Assembly (NCBI GenBank): GCA_905372445.1
Contig: CAJPPF010000113.1
Coordinates: 1 to 7,198, forward strand
Length of the DNA: 7,198 nt
Origin: an uncultured Prevotella sp.
Lineage (GTDB): Bacteria; Bacteroidota; Bacteroidia; Bacteroidales; Bacteroidaceae
Direction of reading: 5' to 3'
Shown piece after piece: positions 7,033 through 7,198 of the stretch. The stretch's first letter is position 1. Each line of letters begins with the position of its first letter. Below the pieces are notes generated by a model. The model ran no database searches and was not told the DNA's origin. It worked only from the letters and a program-made list of their open reading frames with translations. Both the position numbers and the translations under genes were made by a program.

Positions 7033-7143
7033 GCTCACATAACCTCCGTAAACATCTCGGCAAATGGCGAAAGACTTACCACATTGTGTCAAACGCTACA
7101 GCAAAATACTTAAACGTTCAACCTGAGTAAATGCCACGTGTTG

Positions 7144-7198
7144 ATTATCCCGAATCGGTCATTAGAGTCCTTGACTGATTTTGTTCGATTGTTGAGCA
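7144..7198. repeat. Left end of a second copy of the fold-back repeat, cut by the window edge
   Basis: Positions 7157-7198 match 5-46 in the same orientation with 39 of 42 identities. Positions 7144-7165 also match the reverse complement of the first copy's right end (173-194) at 20 of 22. The flank 7144-7156 is therefore probably part of the element's full-length terminal inverted repeat. The rest of this copy lies beyond the window. Confidence 0.75.

Larger units (their letters stand above)
6941..7036. repeat. Composite palindromic repeat closed by a 7-bp inverted repeat
   Basis: GAGCCGG (6941-6947) and CCGGCTC (7030-7036) are perfect inverted copies that enclose two 29-bp direct repeats and a short spacer. 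Inside the spacer side, GTTCC (6969-6973) is complementary to GGAAC (6986-6990). The nested symmetry suggests a folded unit: a REP/BIME-like intergenic repeat, a structured RNA or a double protein-binding site. The function is unknown. Confidence 0.55.
6683..7143. other. Gene-free region upstream of the operon
   Basis: About 460 bases with no credible gene. It holds the operon promoter (6699-6730), a weak hairpin (6843-6872), a possible second promoter (6889-6896) and a paired palindromic repeat (6941-7036). Between 7037 and 7143 I see nothing recognisable. A 64-codon minus-strand reading frame (6783-6977) starts inside the palindromic repeat and has no family resemblance, so I did not call it. 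No tRNA cloverleaf or riboswitch was recognised. Confidence 0.6.

Overview
The window looks like chromosomal DNA of a Bacteroidales bacterium, most likely Prevotella/Segatella or a near relative. The evidence is an S46 dipeptidyl-peptidase (a family common in this group), a SpmA-SpmB fusion of the type found in non-sporulating Bacteroidetes, a Bacteroidetes-type promoter (TTTG, then TAnnTTTG) and no Shine-Dalgarno sequences ahead of the genes. The genus is an inference; no rRNA or marker gene is present.

All five convincing genes lie on the minus strand and probably form one transcription unit, read from high to low coordinates: a fused SpmA/SpmB inner-membrane protein (5393-6682); a polysaccharide flippase of the MOP superfamily (3879-5366, 26 nt further on); a secreted S46 dipeptidyl-peptidase of DPP7 type (1659-3791, after an 87-nt gap); a PfkB-family sugar kinase (722-1669, overlapping the peptidase end by 11 nt); and a LOG-family nucleotide phosphoribohydrolase (195-725, ATGA overlap with the kinase). 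A strong promoter match sits just ahead of the first gene at 6699-6730. The last three genes are packed tightly enough for translational coupling. Their products act in different places (inner membrane, periplasm, cytoplasm). No single pathway is obvious, although the kinase and the LOG enzyme could both serve sugar-phosphate or nucleotide salvage.

The two ends hold repeats. Positions 5-181 are a compact fold-back element with inverted ends (GGTCATTAG / CTAATGACC) and a long internal hairpin at 44-110. It abuts the stop codon of the last gene. The left end of a second copy, in the same orientation, begins at about 7144-7157 and runs off the window at 7198, so related repeats bracket the operon. 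The gene-free stretch 6683-7143 upstream of the operon also holds a pair of 29-bp direct repeats, each centred on the palindrome CGTGATTTATCACG and together enclosed by a 7-bp inverted repeat (6941-7036).

I see no phage, defence, CRISPR, tRNA or rRNA feature. The coding part is ordinary core genome; the unexplained structure is in the repeats.
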